From UBA5266 sp002411545 (GTDB taxonomy: Bacteria > Bacteroidota > Bacteroidia > Bacteroidales > WCHB1-69), in the NCBI GenBank assembly GCA_028693085.1, contig JAQUWC010000055.1, positions 1 through 13,966 of the forward strand: 13,966 bases of DNA. Direction: 5' to 3'. Made by a program: the position numbers and the translations under genes. The notes beneath the pieces are model-generated. The model ran no database searches and was not told the origin of the DNA. It saw only the letters and a program-made list of their open reading frames with translations. How positions within the stretch are numbered: position 1 is the stretch's first letter; every line of letters begins with the position of its first letter. Shown here piece after piece: positions 8,152-13,894 of the stretch.

Positions 8152-8159
8152 CAAATATA
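8152..8159 (-). promoter_or_regulatory. Bacteroidetes-type -7 element for recQ
   Basis: The minus strand reads TATATTTG followed by C, an exact TAnnTTTG match. It lies 15 nt upstream of the recQ ATG at 8136, so the predicted 5' leader is only about 8-10 nt. It overlaps the in-frame TTG at 8152-8154 that a gene finder could choose as the start. That codon cannot be in the mRNA if this promoter is used. Confidence 0.6.
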
Positions 8160-8240
8160 CGTAAAAATATTCAATATGTATTATTTTTACACGTTGAACT
8201 TTCTTCTTTTTGATGCAATAAACGGGGAAGCAAGAAATCC

Positions 8241-9347
8241 TTATAGATTTATATCCTGTGAAGGATACGTAATAATACCTCCGGCAATTAAGTCTTCTCC
8301 TTCGTACATAACCCCCGATTGACCCGGGGTAACCGCAGCTACAGGGTTGATAAACTGTCCTTTGATGTAGCCATCGTCTTGTGTAAGGGTGGCCATAGTG
8401 CCTGCATCGAGATACCTGATACGCACTAATGCTTCTAAATGTTGAGGAATGTTTGGATATTTGTGTAATACATAATCTTTCACGTAGATGTCGGTGGTAA
8501 ACAAATCATTTCTTTCACCCAAAGTAACGGTATTGTTTATGGGGTCAATGGCATAGACATATTTACGTTTCCCAAAGGAATAGCGTAAGCCTTTGCGCTG
8601 TCCTATGGTGTAGTTAGGTAATCCCAGATGTTGTCCGAGAACGTTGCCCTTCATATCTAAAAAGTTACCGGGAGGATGTTTAGTCTCATAATTTTCTACA
8701 TTCTCCTTGATAAATCTACGGTAGTCATTGTCGGGAATAAAACAGATTTCTTGACTTTCTCTTTTCTTAGAAAGTTTTTCAAAGCCTTTTTGTTTGGCAA
8801 TATTTCGCACTTCATTTTTTGTCAAATCGCCCAAGGGGAATATTGTTTGAGCGAGGCATTCTTGGCTTAATTTCCACAGAAAGTAACTTTGATCTTTTTT
8901 AGGATCTATGCCTTTCTTTAAGAAATATCTGTTGTTTTCGAAGCCGATACGCGCATAATGCCCGGTTGCAATTTTGTCGCAATTCATGGCTTTGGCTACT
9001 TCTAATAAACGTCCCCATTTAATGGTAGCATTACACAATACACAGGGATTGGGTGTGCGACCTTGGGTGTATTCATAGATAAAATCTTGGATAACCGTTT
9101 GTTTAAAATCATCTCTTAAATCTAGGATATGATGTTCAAACCCTAAGGTTTCAGCCATTTGTTTTGCTTCTATCAATGTGTTGATATTGCAGCATCCGGT
9201 TTCTTTTTCCAAGCATGCCGTAGAAAGACTGTCGTATGCGCGAAAAGTAACTCCTACCAATTCATATCCTTGTTCAAGTAAAAGTATGGCGGATACACTG
9301 CTATCAATACCTCCGCTCATTGCCATGAGTACTTTTTGTTTTTTCAT
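8241..9347 (-). CDS. mnmA: tRNA-specific 2-thiouridylase MnmA
   Basis: This 368-residue cytoplasmic enzyme adds sulfur to the 2-position of the wobble uridine (U34) of Lys, Glu and Gln tRNAs, using ATP and a persulfide relay. The N-terminal adenylation domain has the PP-loop SGGIDSS (11-17). The catalytic Cys pair is C105 in NPCVLCN and C202 in ESQEICFIPD. GHYARI (129-134) and KDQSYFLW (151-158) are further family motifs. YTIGQRKGL (246-254) and the C-terminal beta-barrel TPGQSGVMYEGEDLIAGGII complete the usual three-domain layout. An extra Cys (C102) sits three residues before the catalytic C105, giving a C-x2-C motif. The gene starts 2 nt after the stop of a MORN-repeat secreted protein and is probably transcribed from that gene's promoter. 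Confidence 0.96.
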   Translation of the reverse strand: MKKQKVLMAMSGGIDSSVSAILLLEQGYELVGVTFRAYDSLSTACLEKETGCCNINTLIEAKQMAETLGFEHHILDLRDDFKQTVIQDFIYEYTQGRTPNPCVLCNATIKWGRLLEVAKAMNCDKIATGHYARIGFENNRYFLKKGIDPKKDQSYFLWKLSQECLAQTIFPLGDLTKNEVRNIAKQKGFEKLSKKRESQEICFIPDNDYRRFIKENVENYETKHPPGNFLDMKGNVLGQHLGLPNYTIGQRKGLRYSFGKRKYVYAIDPINNTVTLGERNDLFTTDIYVKDYVLHKYPNIPQHLEALVRIRYLDAGTMATLTQDDGYIKGQFINPVAAVTPGQSGVMYEGEDLIAGGIITYPSQDINL

Positions 9348-9349
9348 CT

Positions 9350-10405
9350 TTATTCGGCTGTGGGTGGTTTAGGATTATTGATTGCTTTCAGTAGTTTATA
9401 ATACTCATCGTAAGTATACACTTCAAAATCGGGAGGATATAAGAGCAACACTTTAGCCTGATTGGGATTTGTTTTGTGGGGAATGAGTTTCTTCAAAGCA
9501 TCGTAGGATGACAAGATGATTTCATTTACAAAAATAAAATACTCAACGGTTGCACATTTCGAAATACGCATAATATCGTCGTAGATGCTTATTTGTGAAG
9601 AATCTTTTAATTGTATGATAACGGTTTTAGGTGTTTTTTGGTAGAAGTATGCAATGGTATCTACGTTAAGTATAATCCATTGTGTTTGTGTTTGAAATCC
9701 CATAAACATGGCAGTAGTTATTCCTTTATCGAAATATTCGATTTTTAATTCCTTCCCGTTTTCGTTATAGTTCACCCATTTGCCTTTCCGAAAGTCTTTT
9801 GCATAAGTTCCTTTGTTCTTTAGCTTTCCGTTTTCGTAGTAGTTCTCAAACGAACCATGCATTTTGTTGTAGGAGTAAAACATCTTAGTCCTTAACGCAC
9901 CATTGGTATAATAGTTTGTATACATACCGTGCTTCAGTCCGTTCACCCAATTAGTTTCTTCCAACAAGCTGCCGTCTTTAGCGGAGTAAATTTTAGAAAC
10001 TCCATGCAACATCCCCTTGTTGTAGTTTTCTTCTGCAATTAATTGTCCACTTGAGTTGTAATACAGCCATTGGCCATCTTTAATCTTATTCCAGTAGGTA
10101 CCTTCGGCATAACGTGTGCCGTTTTCATGGTATAAAGTAGTAGTAACTATCGGAGAATTAGGTTTGAAATATGAAATGTTTTTTATTTTTCCGTTAGGGT
10201 GGTAGTGGATAAACTCGCCGACAGGCTCTCCGTTATAGAAGCGACCTTCGTATTCCAACACCTTATTTGTAGTGTATTTTTTCCAATAACCATATTTCTT
10301 GCCGAATTTGTCGGTACGGTTCAACGTGTCGGTTTGTGAATAGCTTATGCCAATTATCCCGATTAATAGGATCGTTAATAAGTGTTTAATTTTTACGTAT
10401 TCCAT
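9350..10405 (-). CDS. Secreted MORN_2/YwqK-like repeat protein with an unassigned C-terminal domain
   Basis: This 351-residue protein has a signal peptide (about 1-23, LLTILLIGIIGISYSQ), so it is exported. From about residue 38 to 229 it has eight degenerate repeats with a very regular 24-25 residue period. Their aromatic cores are GYWKKY (39), GEFIHY (63), a degenerate TTTLYHENG (about 88), GQWLYY (111), GVSKIY (135), GMYTNYY (160), GSFENYY (184) and GKWVNY (208), mostly followed by (E/P)NG(K/x)L and a kG(x)YxxG turn. This is the MORN-type beta-hairpin repeat that databases often label YwqK-family antitoxin. The last 120 residues (about 232-351) are not repeats. They look like a mixed alpha/beta region with no motif I can name. 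No toxin gene is nearby and the protein is secreted, so the antitoxin label would mislead. It is first in an operon with mnmA, which starts 2 nt downstream, and has a good -7 element 37 nt upstream. Confidence 0.8.
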   Translation of the reverse strand: MEYVKIKHLLTILLIGIIGISYSQTDTLNRTDKFGKKYGYWKKYTTNKVLEYEGRFYNGEPVGEFIHYHPNGKIKNISYFKPNSPIVTTTLYHENGTRYAEGTYWNKIKDGQWLYYNSSGQLIAEENYNKGMLHGVSKIYSAKDGSLLEETNWVNGLKHGMYTNYYTNGALRTKMFYSYNKMHGSFENYYENGKLKNKGTYAKDFRKGKWVNYNENGKELKIEYFDKGITTAMFMGFQTQTQWIILNVDTIAYFYQKTPKTVIIQLKDSSQISIYDDIMRISKCATVEYFIFVNEIILSSYDALKKLIPHKTNPNQAKVLLLYPPDFEVYTYDEYYKLLKAINNPKPPTAE

Positions 10406-10441
10406 ATGATATGTTGATGGCTTATGAGTTCAAAAAACGTG

Positions 10442-10449
10442 CAAAGATA
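10442..10449 (-). promoter_or_regulatory. Bacteroidetes-type -7 element for the MORN protein / mnmA operon
   Basis: The minus strand reads TATCTTTG followed by CAC, an exact TAnnTTTG match and close to the commonest form of this promoter. It lies 37 nt upstream of the ATG at 10405, giving a leader of about 30 nt. A TTG lies 23 nt further upstream and may serve as the -33 element. The promoter is in the 150-nt divergent region shared with the plus-strand secreted protein gene, for which I found no comparable element. Confidence 0.65.
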
Positions 10450-10555
10450 AATATTTTTATCATTAATAATATCAATTTTATCAATAATAAAGGTTTTTGT
10501 AGCTACGTTATCCCTGCATAAATGCTAACATATAGATAATTTTAATATTCGTTGA

Positions 10556-11344
10556 ATGGCTATTCACCATAAAAAACTTTTTTTGTGTTTTATCTTTTTG
10601 CTCTGTCAACAGCTGATTTTTGGGCAAAGCAAGCAAATTTTCAAGGGACGGATTATCGATTTCCTGATATCGCAACCCTTGGAAGATAGCTACATCCATA
10701 ATCTAAGTACGGGTGCTACGGTTTTCAGCAACGAAAAGGGCGATTTCTCGATAGGTGTGAAAGGCTGTGACACTTTAGCCATTACACGCGTAGGCTATAA
10801 TCCCGAATTCATTATTCTGAACGATTCATTGCTGCAAATAAAAGACAGAGTGTATATACGTTTGTTGATGAAAGCCATACTCTTACGCGAAATCAAGATT
10901 TATGCCGTCAAACCTTATCCTGTTTTCGTGAAAGATTTAAGCAAAAAAGAAGAACATATTCTTGATATAGAGGGCATACATTTAAGTAAGGAAGAGAAAG
11001 AACAAATGGAAAAACAATCCTCGTCGGGAGGCAACATCTTGGCTGCGACGCCTTTGGCTCATCCCTTTACCTTCTTTTACGAACAATACAGCCGCAAAGC
11101 CCGTTTGAAAAGAGAATATGCCGATTTAATACAACATAATGACGAACTCAGTGTGCTTCAGCAGAAGTATAATCCCGATATCGTAAAGCAAATCACTAAA
11201 CTCGAAGGTAATGAACTGGAGGATTTTATGGTTTATTGTTCGTTTTCTTATTATACCCTCGTCGTTTCAAGCAAACAAGAAATCGAAGCCATGATTTTCA
11301 ATAAATTTCAACTCTACAAGAAAGAAAATGTCCGTCCTGAGTAA
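10556..11344 (+). CDS. Secreted protein with carboxypeptidase-regulatory-like domain
   Basis: This 262-residue protein has a signal peptide (KKLFLCFIFLLCQQLIFG, likely cut near residue 23) and then a carboxypeptidase-regulatory-like beta-sandwich at about 27-105. The pattern FKGRIID ... PLEDSYIHNLSTGATVFSNEKGDFSIGV ... DTLAITRVGY is typical of the CarboxypepD_reg-like domain common in Bacteroidetes outer-membrane and periplasmic proteins. No TonB plug or beta-barrel follows, so this is not a SusC-type receptor. The remaining part (about 120-262) is charged and largely helical, rich in Lys and Glu, with no known motif. It should act in the periplasm or at the outer membrane, and its role is unknown. 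Its last 17 nt overlap the start of miaA in a different frame, so translation of the two is probably coupled. It is divergent from the MORN protein gene. Confidence 0.8.
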   Translation: MAIHHKKLFLCFIFLLCQQLIFGQSKQIFKGRIIDFLISQPLEDSYIHNLSTGATVFSNEKGDFSIGVKGCDTLAITRVGYNPEFIILNDSLLQIKDRVYIRLLMKAILLREIKIYAVKPYPVFVKDLSKKEEHILDIEGIHLSKEEKEQMEKQSSSGGNILAATPLAHPFTFFYEQYSRKARLKREYADLIQHNDELSVLQQKYNPDIVKQITKLEGNELEDFMVYCSFSYYTLVVSSKQEIEAMIFNKFQLYKKENVRPE

Positions 11345-12284
11345 CAAATCTTTGATATGCATTATGGGTCCAACGGCAAGCGGCAAAACCCGATTGGCGG
11401 CTAAACTTGCTTATGCTGTGGATGGTGAAATTATTAGCGCCGATTCACGTCAGGTTTATAAACACATGGATATCGGTACAGGCAAAGATTTACAAGAATA
11501 TACCATCGATAATGTTGACATAGCTATACATCTTATTAATATAGTCCCTCCCGGTTATCACTACAGTGTGTTTGAATATCAACGTGATTTTTTTCGTGTG
11601 TATGAAGAGATTCAAAAGCGAAACCGACAAGCCATTCTTTGCGGTGGAAGCGGCATGTACATCGATGCGGTGTTGAATAATTATCACTTACAGCCCGTTC
11701 CTGAAAATAAAAAACTACGGGAGTCCTTAGCGAAGCTCCCTATGCAATCATTGGTCGATATATTAACGTCTTATAAATCTTTACATAACACCAGCGATAC
11801 AAGCGACCGCCAACGTCTACTAAGAGCTGTTGAAATACAGGCATATTATGCCGAAACGCCCACCAGTAATCGAACCTTCAACTTAGATCCTATACTGTTT
11901 TATATCCATTTCGAAAGAGATGTTTTGCGAAAACGTATTACCCAACGTTTGCACGACCGCTTGAAGAACGGGATGATACAAGAAGTTGAAAAATTGATGA
12001 ATGATGGTTTATCGGCCGATCAGTTATTGTATTATGGTTTGGAATACAAACATATTGCCTTATATCTCACAGGTAAAGTTACCTATGAGGAAATGCAAGA
12101 AAAATTAATGATTGCTATTCATCAGTTTGCCAAACGACAAGAAACATGGTTTAGAAGAATGCAACGAAACGGCTTCCACATGCATTATGTCGAAGGCGCT
12201 ATGACAGAGGACGAAAAGATGCACTTTATGCTTCAAACTTTGGGAAATTATACAGCTAATTATTTGAATAATGAAGACAAGTAA
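11328..12284 (+). CDS. miaA: tRNA dimethylallyltransferase MiaA
   Basis: This 318-residue cytoplasmic enzyme transfers a dimethylallyl group from DMAPP to N6 of A37 in tRNAs that read codons starting with U, the first step to ms2i6A. Visible motifs are the P-loop GPTASGKT (14-21), the catalytic-Asp motif ADSRQVYKHMDIGT (38-51), GGSGMY (106-111), the DRQRLLRAVEI segment (160-170), GLEYKH (237-242) and the C-terminal KRQETWFRR (269-277). The stretch after DIGT is GTGKDL, where E. coli-type enzymes have GTAKP. Bacteroidetes often carry two MiaA paralogues and this may be the second type. The ATG at 11328 lies inside the end of the upstream gene. The next ATG (residue 13) would cut into the first strand before the P-loop, so the upstream start is preferred. 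A terminator follows 30 nt after the stop. Confidence 0.95.
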   Translation: MSVLSNKSLICIMGPTASGKTRLAAKLAYAVDGEIISADSRQVYKHMDIGTGKDLQEYTIDNVDIAIHLINIVPPGYHYSVFEYQRDFFRVYEEIQKRNRQAILCGGSGMYIDAVLNNYHLQPVPENKKLRESLAKLPMQSLVDILTSYKSLHNTSDTSDRQRLLRAVEIQAYYAETPTSNRTFNLDPILFYIHFERDVLRKRITQRLHDRLKNGMIQEVEKLMNDGLSADQLLYYGLEYKHIALYLTGKVTYEEMQEKLMIAIHQFAKRQETWFRRMQRNGFHMHYVEGAMTEDEKMHFMLQTLGNYTANYLNNEDK

Positions 12285-12314
12285 CACATTCACTGCCTAA
12301 ACAAAAACGTAACG

Positions 12315-12340
12315 AAACCCGTGCCAAGGGTTTTCTTTTT
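12315..12340 (+). terminator. Intrinsic terminator of miaA
   Basis: AAACCC (12315-12320) pairs with GGGTTT (12328-12333) across a 7-nt loop, followed by the T-rich tail TTCTTTTT... The stem is short (6 bp) but GC-rich at the loop end. It sits 30 nt after the miaA stop. Confidence 0.65.
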
Positions 12341-12514
12341 ATGTTTTATAGGATAGTGATACATTCGCATCCCTGTGCATATCGTCTTGTTCGGATTATC
12401 ACTCTATGTGCAATAAAATGTTAAAGTATAACTGAAAAATTACACCTATAAACAGAATAAATTTGATGTGTTTTCATTGTTGTTTTCTTATGTTTTACAA
12501 TATCTTTCAATTTC

Positions 12515-12644
12515 ATGCGCAACAAATTTAAAACGTTGCGGAACAAATTTTTTTTGTTCCGCAAGAAATGATCAACTGTTGCGCAACAAATGATCAACTG
12601 TTGCGCAACAAATGAAGGGTCCTTGCGCAACAAATTCAAGATGT
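12515..12644. repeat. Tandem array of six 21-22 nt units around the palindrome TTGCGCAA
   Basis: Six units start at 12515, 12536, 12557, 12579, 12601 and 12623, so the spacing is 21, 21, 22, 22, 22 nt. The shared core is TTGCGCAACAAAT, and the second half of units 3 and 4 is TGATCAACTG in both. Unit 1 begins ATGCGC, unit 2 has TTGCGGAAC, and unit 3 has TTCCGCAAG. Units 4, 5 and 6 have the core exactly, but units 5 and 6 have diverged second halves. TTGCGCAA is self-complementary, so each unit could bind a dimer. The period equals about two helical turns, which would place all units on one face of the DNA. There are no spacers, so this is not CRISPR. Six-frame translation gives strings such as VAQQL and LLR that are only a reading of the repeat. 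Confidence 0.9.
12536..12564. repeat. Perfect 12-bp hairpin formed by repeat units 2 and 3
   Basis: TTGCGGAACAAA (12536-12547) and TTTGTTCCGCAA (12553-12564) are exact reverse complements across a TTTTT loop. Each arm differs from the array consensus by a change in the palindromic core, and the two changes are complementary to each other. There is no T-run after the stem, so it does not look like a terminator. Confidence 0.8.
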
Positions 12645-12710
12645 ATTTTTTTGTTAAAAAAACGATGTGTTTCCGGTGATAATTCGAAAAGCAAAACAAA
12701 TGTAAGTAAA

Positions 12711-12750
12711 ATAAAAACCGGCAAACATCACTATTAAATGTTTACCGGTT
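12711..12750 (-). terminator. Intrinsic terminator of the HU-family gene
   Basis: On the minus strand AACCGGTAAACAT pairs with ATGTTTGCCGGTT over 13 bp (one T-G wobble) with a 9-nt loop, followed by TTTAT. It starts about 20 nt after the HU-family stop codon, the expected place. Confidence 0.85.
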
Positions 12751-12770
12751 TCGTTCGGAGAATGGTATTA

Positions 12771-13172
12771 TTATTCTTCTTCCTTATCCTTGACTAGTTC
12801 ATAATCTAGAATTTTAAGCAAATTTTTCAAATCCTTTCCGGGAGTGAAAATAATGCTTGCACCCTTGATACATGATTCGTTCAAATCTTCTTTCAAGAGC
12901 ACACCTTCACTATGTATGCTTATGCGCAAGCTTCCCAAATCACCTAAACGTATGATTTTTCCGTCGGCAAGCTCAATGGCCATAAACTCCACCAAACTAC
13001 TCAAAACAGCCAAGACATCCGTCTTGTTTACTGTGGTAGCTTTACAAATGTAAGTGGATAACTTGAGTAAAGAATGCGATCCTGATGATAAGGCTAATGC
13101 GTAATACTTCTTTTCTCCGCCGCCTTCTACTCCGGGCTCCCCCCGAAGTATCGCTTTAAATTGTACAGACAT
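12771..13172 (-). CDS. HU-family DNA-binding protein (HU-HIG type)
   Basis: This 133-residue protein is related to HU/IHF but longer than classical HU (about 90 aa). It begins MSVQFKAILR, then has a Gly/Glu-rich loop (11-20) and the segment KYYALALSSGSHSLLKLSTYI. The helical part KTDVLAVLSSLVEFMAIELADGKIIRLGDLGSLRISIHSEG (50-90) matches the HU dimerisation and beta-saddle region, with LGDLGS where HU has GFGTF. The C-terminal part has IIFTPGKDLKNLL (107-119) and ends in an acidic KDKEEE tail. This arrangement is typical of the HU-HIG proteins abundant in Bacteroidetes, which are thought to be nucleoid or structural DNA-binding proteins, often near genomic islands or surface-polysaccharide loci. 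The gene stands alone, with a strong terminator downstream and a long AT-rich region upstream. I could not find an exact TAnnTTTG element upstream. Confidence 0.88.
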   Translation of the reverse strand: MSVQFKAILRGEPGVEGGGEKKYYALALSSGSHSLLKLSTYICKATTVNKTDVLAVLSSLVEFMAIELADGKIIRLGDLGSLRISIHSEGVLLKEDLNESCIKGASIIFTPGKDLKNLLKILDYELVKDKEEE

Positions 13173-13451
13173 AACAATTTGTTTTAAAGGGTTAATGTTT
13201 TAATGAATTATATGATGAAAGGTTATACCTTGCATTTTTTTTTTTTTATTATGTTCTGTTAATCGTTCTCATATTTTTTTTATTATCTTATTCTACTTAT
13301 AACATACGTAAAAATTCAAAAAAATGTTTCATTAAATTTGAAAAAAATAAAAATAAATTCAAATAAATATTTTAAAGTACTGAATTAAAGTAAAATAAAA
13401 TAAAAATAAATTCAAATATTATTATTTATTGATATATATGTAAAAAAAAAC
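13173..13451. other. AT-rich upstream region of the HU-family gene, with a T13 run
   Basis: No gene is visible in these 279 nt. Composition is almost pure A/T from about 13235 on. A run of 13 T (13235-13247) lies 63 nt upstream of the HU-family start codon. A 22-nt exact direct repeat of an A-rich sequence (core ATAAATTCAAATA) occurs at 13344-13365 and 13397-13418. Such sequence would be bent and easy to melt. It must hold the HU-family promoter, but no consensus element is recognisable. Confidence 0.6.
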
Positions 13452-13599
13452 TCACTATTATCCGATAAAATTTAACAGATTCTTCACTTCGCTTAGAATG
13501 ACACTCCTTCATCATATGTAAAATTATTGTCATTCTAAGCGTAACGAGGTGAAGCGTAGAATCTGTACTAATATTGGAATTTATATCAGATAATAGTGA
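13452..13599. repeat. 148-bp imperfect palindrome, MITE-like or dispersed palindromic repeat
   Basis: The left end TCACTATTATC (13452-13462) is matched by the inverted right end GATAATAGTGA (13589-13599). Further in, ACAGATTCT and CTTCAC are matched on the other side with small gaps. The innermost arms GCTTAGAATGACA (13491-13503) and TGTCATTCTAAGC (13528-13540) are perfect over 13 bp around a 24-nt loop. The right arm has about ten extra bases (around GTAACGAGGTGAAGC). There is no open frame inside and no certain target-site duplication. The CATTCTAAGCG...GAAGCGTAGAATCT pattern resembles dispersed palindromic repeats seen in many bacterial genomes. As RNA it would fold into a long hairpin on either strand. 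Confidence 0.8.
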
Positions 13600-13797
13600 A
13601 ATAAATTAAGAATTATTAAAAATATATCATCTTGTGATTGAATAAGAAAAATAACCGTGACAGTTGAAAGCATGGGCTATGTGTAATGCATAAGAATCTA
13701 TAACTGAAGATATAAGCAGTTCTTGGATTGTGTTTACTATTAATGGGTAGAAACAAGTTAGATAAGATGAAGAAGATAATCCAATCATTCGTGAGAA
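13600..13797. other. Gene-free stretch between the palindrome and the next terminator
   Basis: I see no supported feature in these 198 nt. A 70-codon minus-strand frame (13627-13839) runs through it but has no family resemblance. It also starts downstream of another gene's stop and spans that gene's terminator hairpin. Confidence 0.5.
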
Positions 13798-13831
13798 AAC
13801 AAAAAAAAGAGAGCAGTGCGAACTACTCTCT
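13798..13831 (-). terminator. Intrinsic terminator of the gene entering from the right edge
   Basis: On the minus strand AGAGAGTAGT pairs with ACTGCTCTCT over 10 bp (one T-G wobble) with the tetraloop TCGC, directly followed by eight T. It lies 63 nt after the stop codon of the partial gene at the right edge. Confidence 0.9.
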
Positions 13832-13894
13832 GATTTCATATTTTCATTTTCTTACCAATTCATAGTATTAGCAAACTAATGTTTTCACTGGTTT

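Larger units (their letters stand above)
12285..12770. other. Convergent intergenic region between miaA and the HU-family gene
   Basis: No credible gene lies in these 486 nt. The region holds a plus-strand terminator for miaA (12315-12340), an unremarkable AT-rich stretch (12341-12514), a tandem 21-22 nt repeat array (12515-12644) and a minus-strand terminator for the HU-family gene (12711-12750). If both terminators work, the array lies in DNA that neither gene transcribes. Confidence 0.8.

Noticed and set aside
9350..10405. Toxin-antitoxin system with a YwqK-type antitoxin
   Set aside because: The protein has a signal peptide and no small toxin gene is adjacent. Both neighbours are a tRNA thiolase and a divergent secreted protein.
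12355..12403. 7-bp inverted repeat AGTGATA / TATCACT
   Set aside because: Short arms, a 35-nt spacing and AT-rich context make it likely by chance.
12515..12644. CRISPR array
   Set aside because: The units abut with no unique spacers of 25-40 nt between them, and no cas gene is present.
12421..12699. 92-codon minus-strand open frame across the repeat array
   Set aside because: Its sequence is a direct translation of the 22-nt repeats (VAQQL, LLR strings), the period is not a multiple of three, and it has no recognisable domain. It also starts right after the HU-family terminator, with no promoter.
13344..13418. 22-nt exact direct repeat of A-rich sequence
   Set aside because: It lies in nearly pure A/T DNA, where such repeats arise easily, and no further copies or structure support a function.
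13627..13839. 70-codon minus-strand open frame
   Set aside because: It begins upstream of a strong terminator hairpin and runs through it, shows no family features, and lies in AT-rich gene-free DNA.
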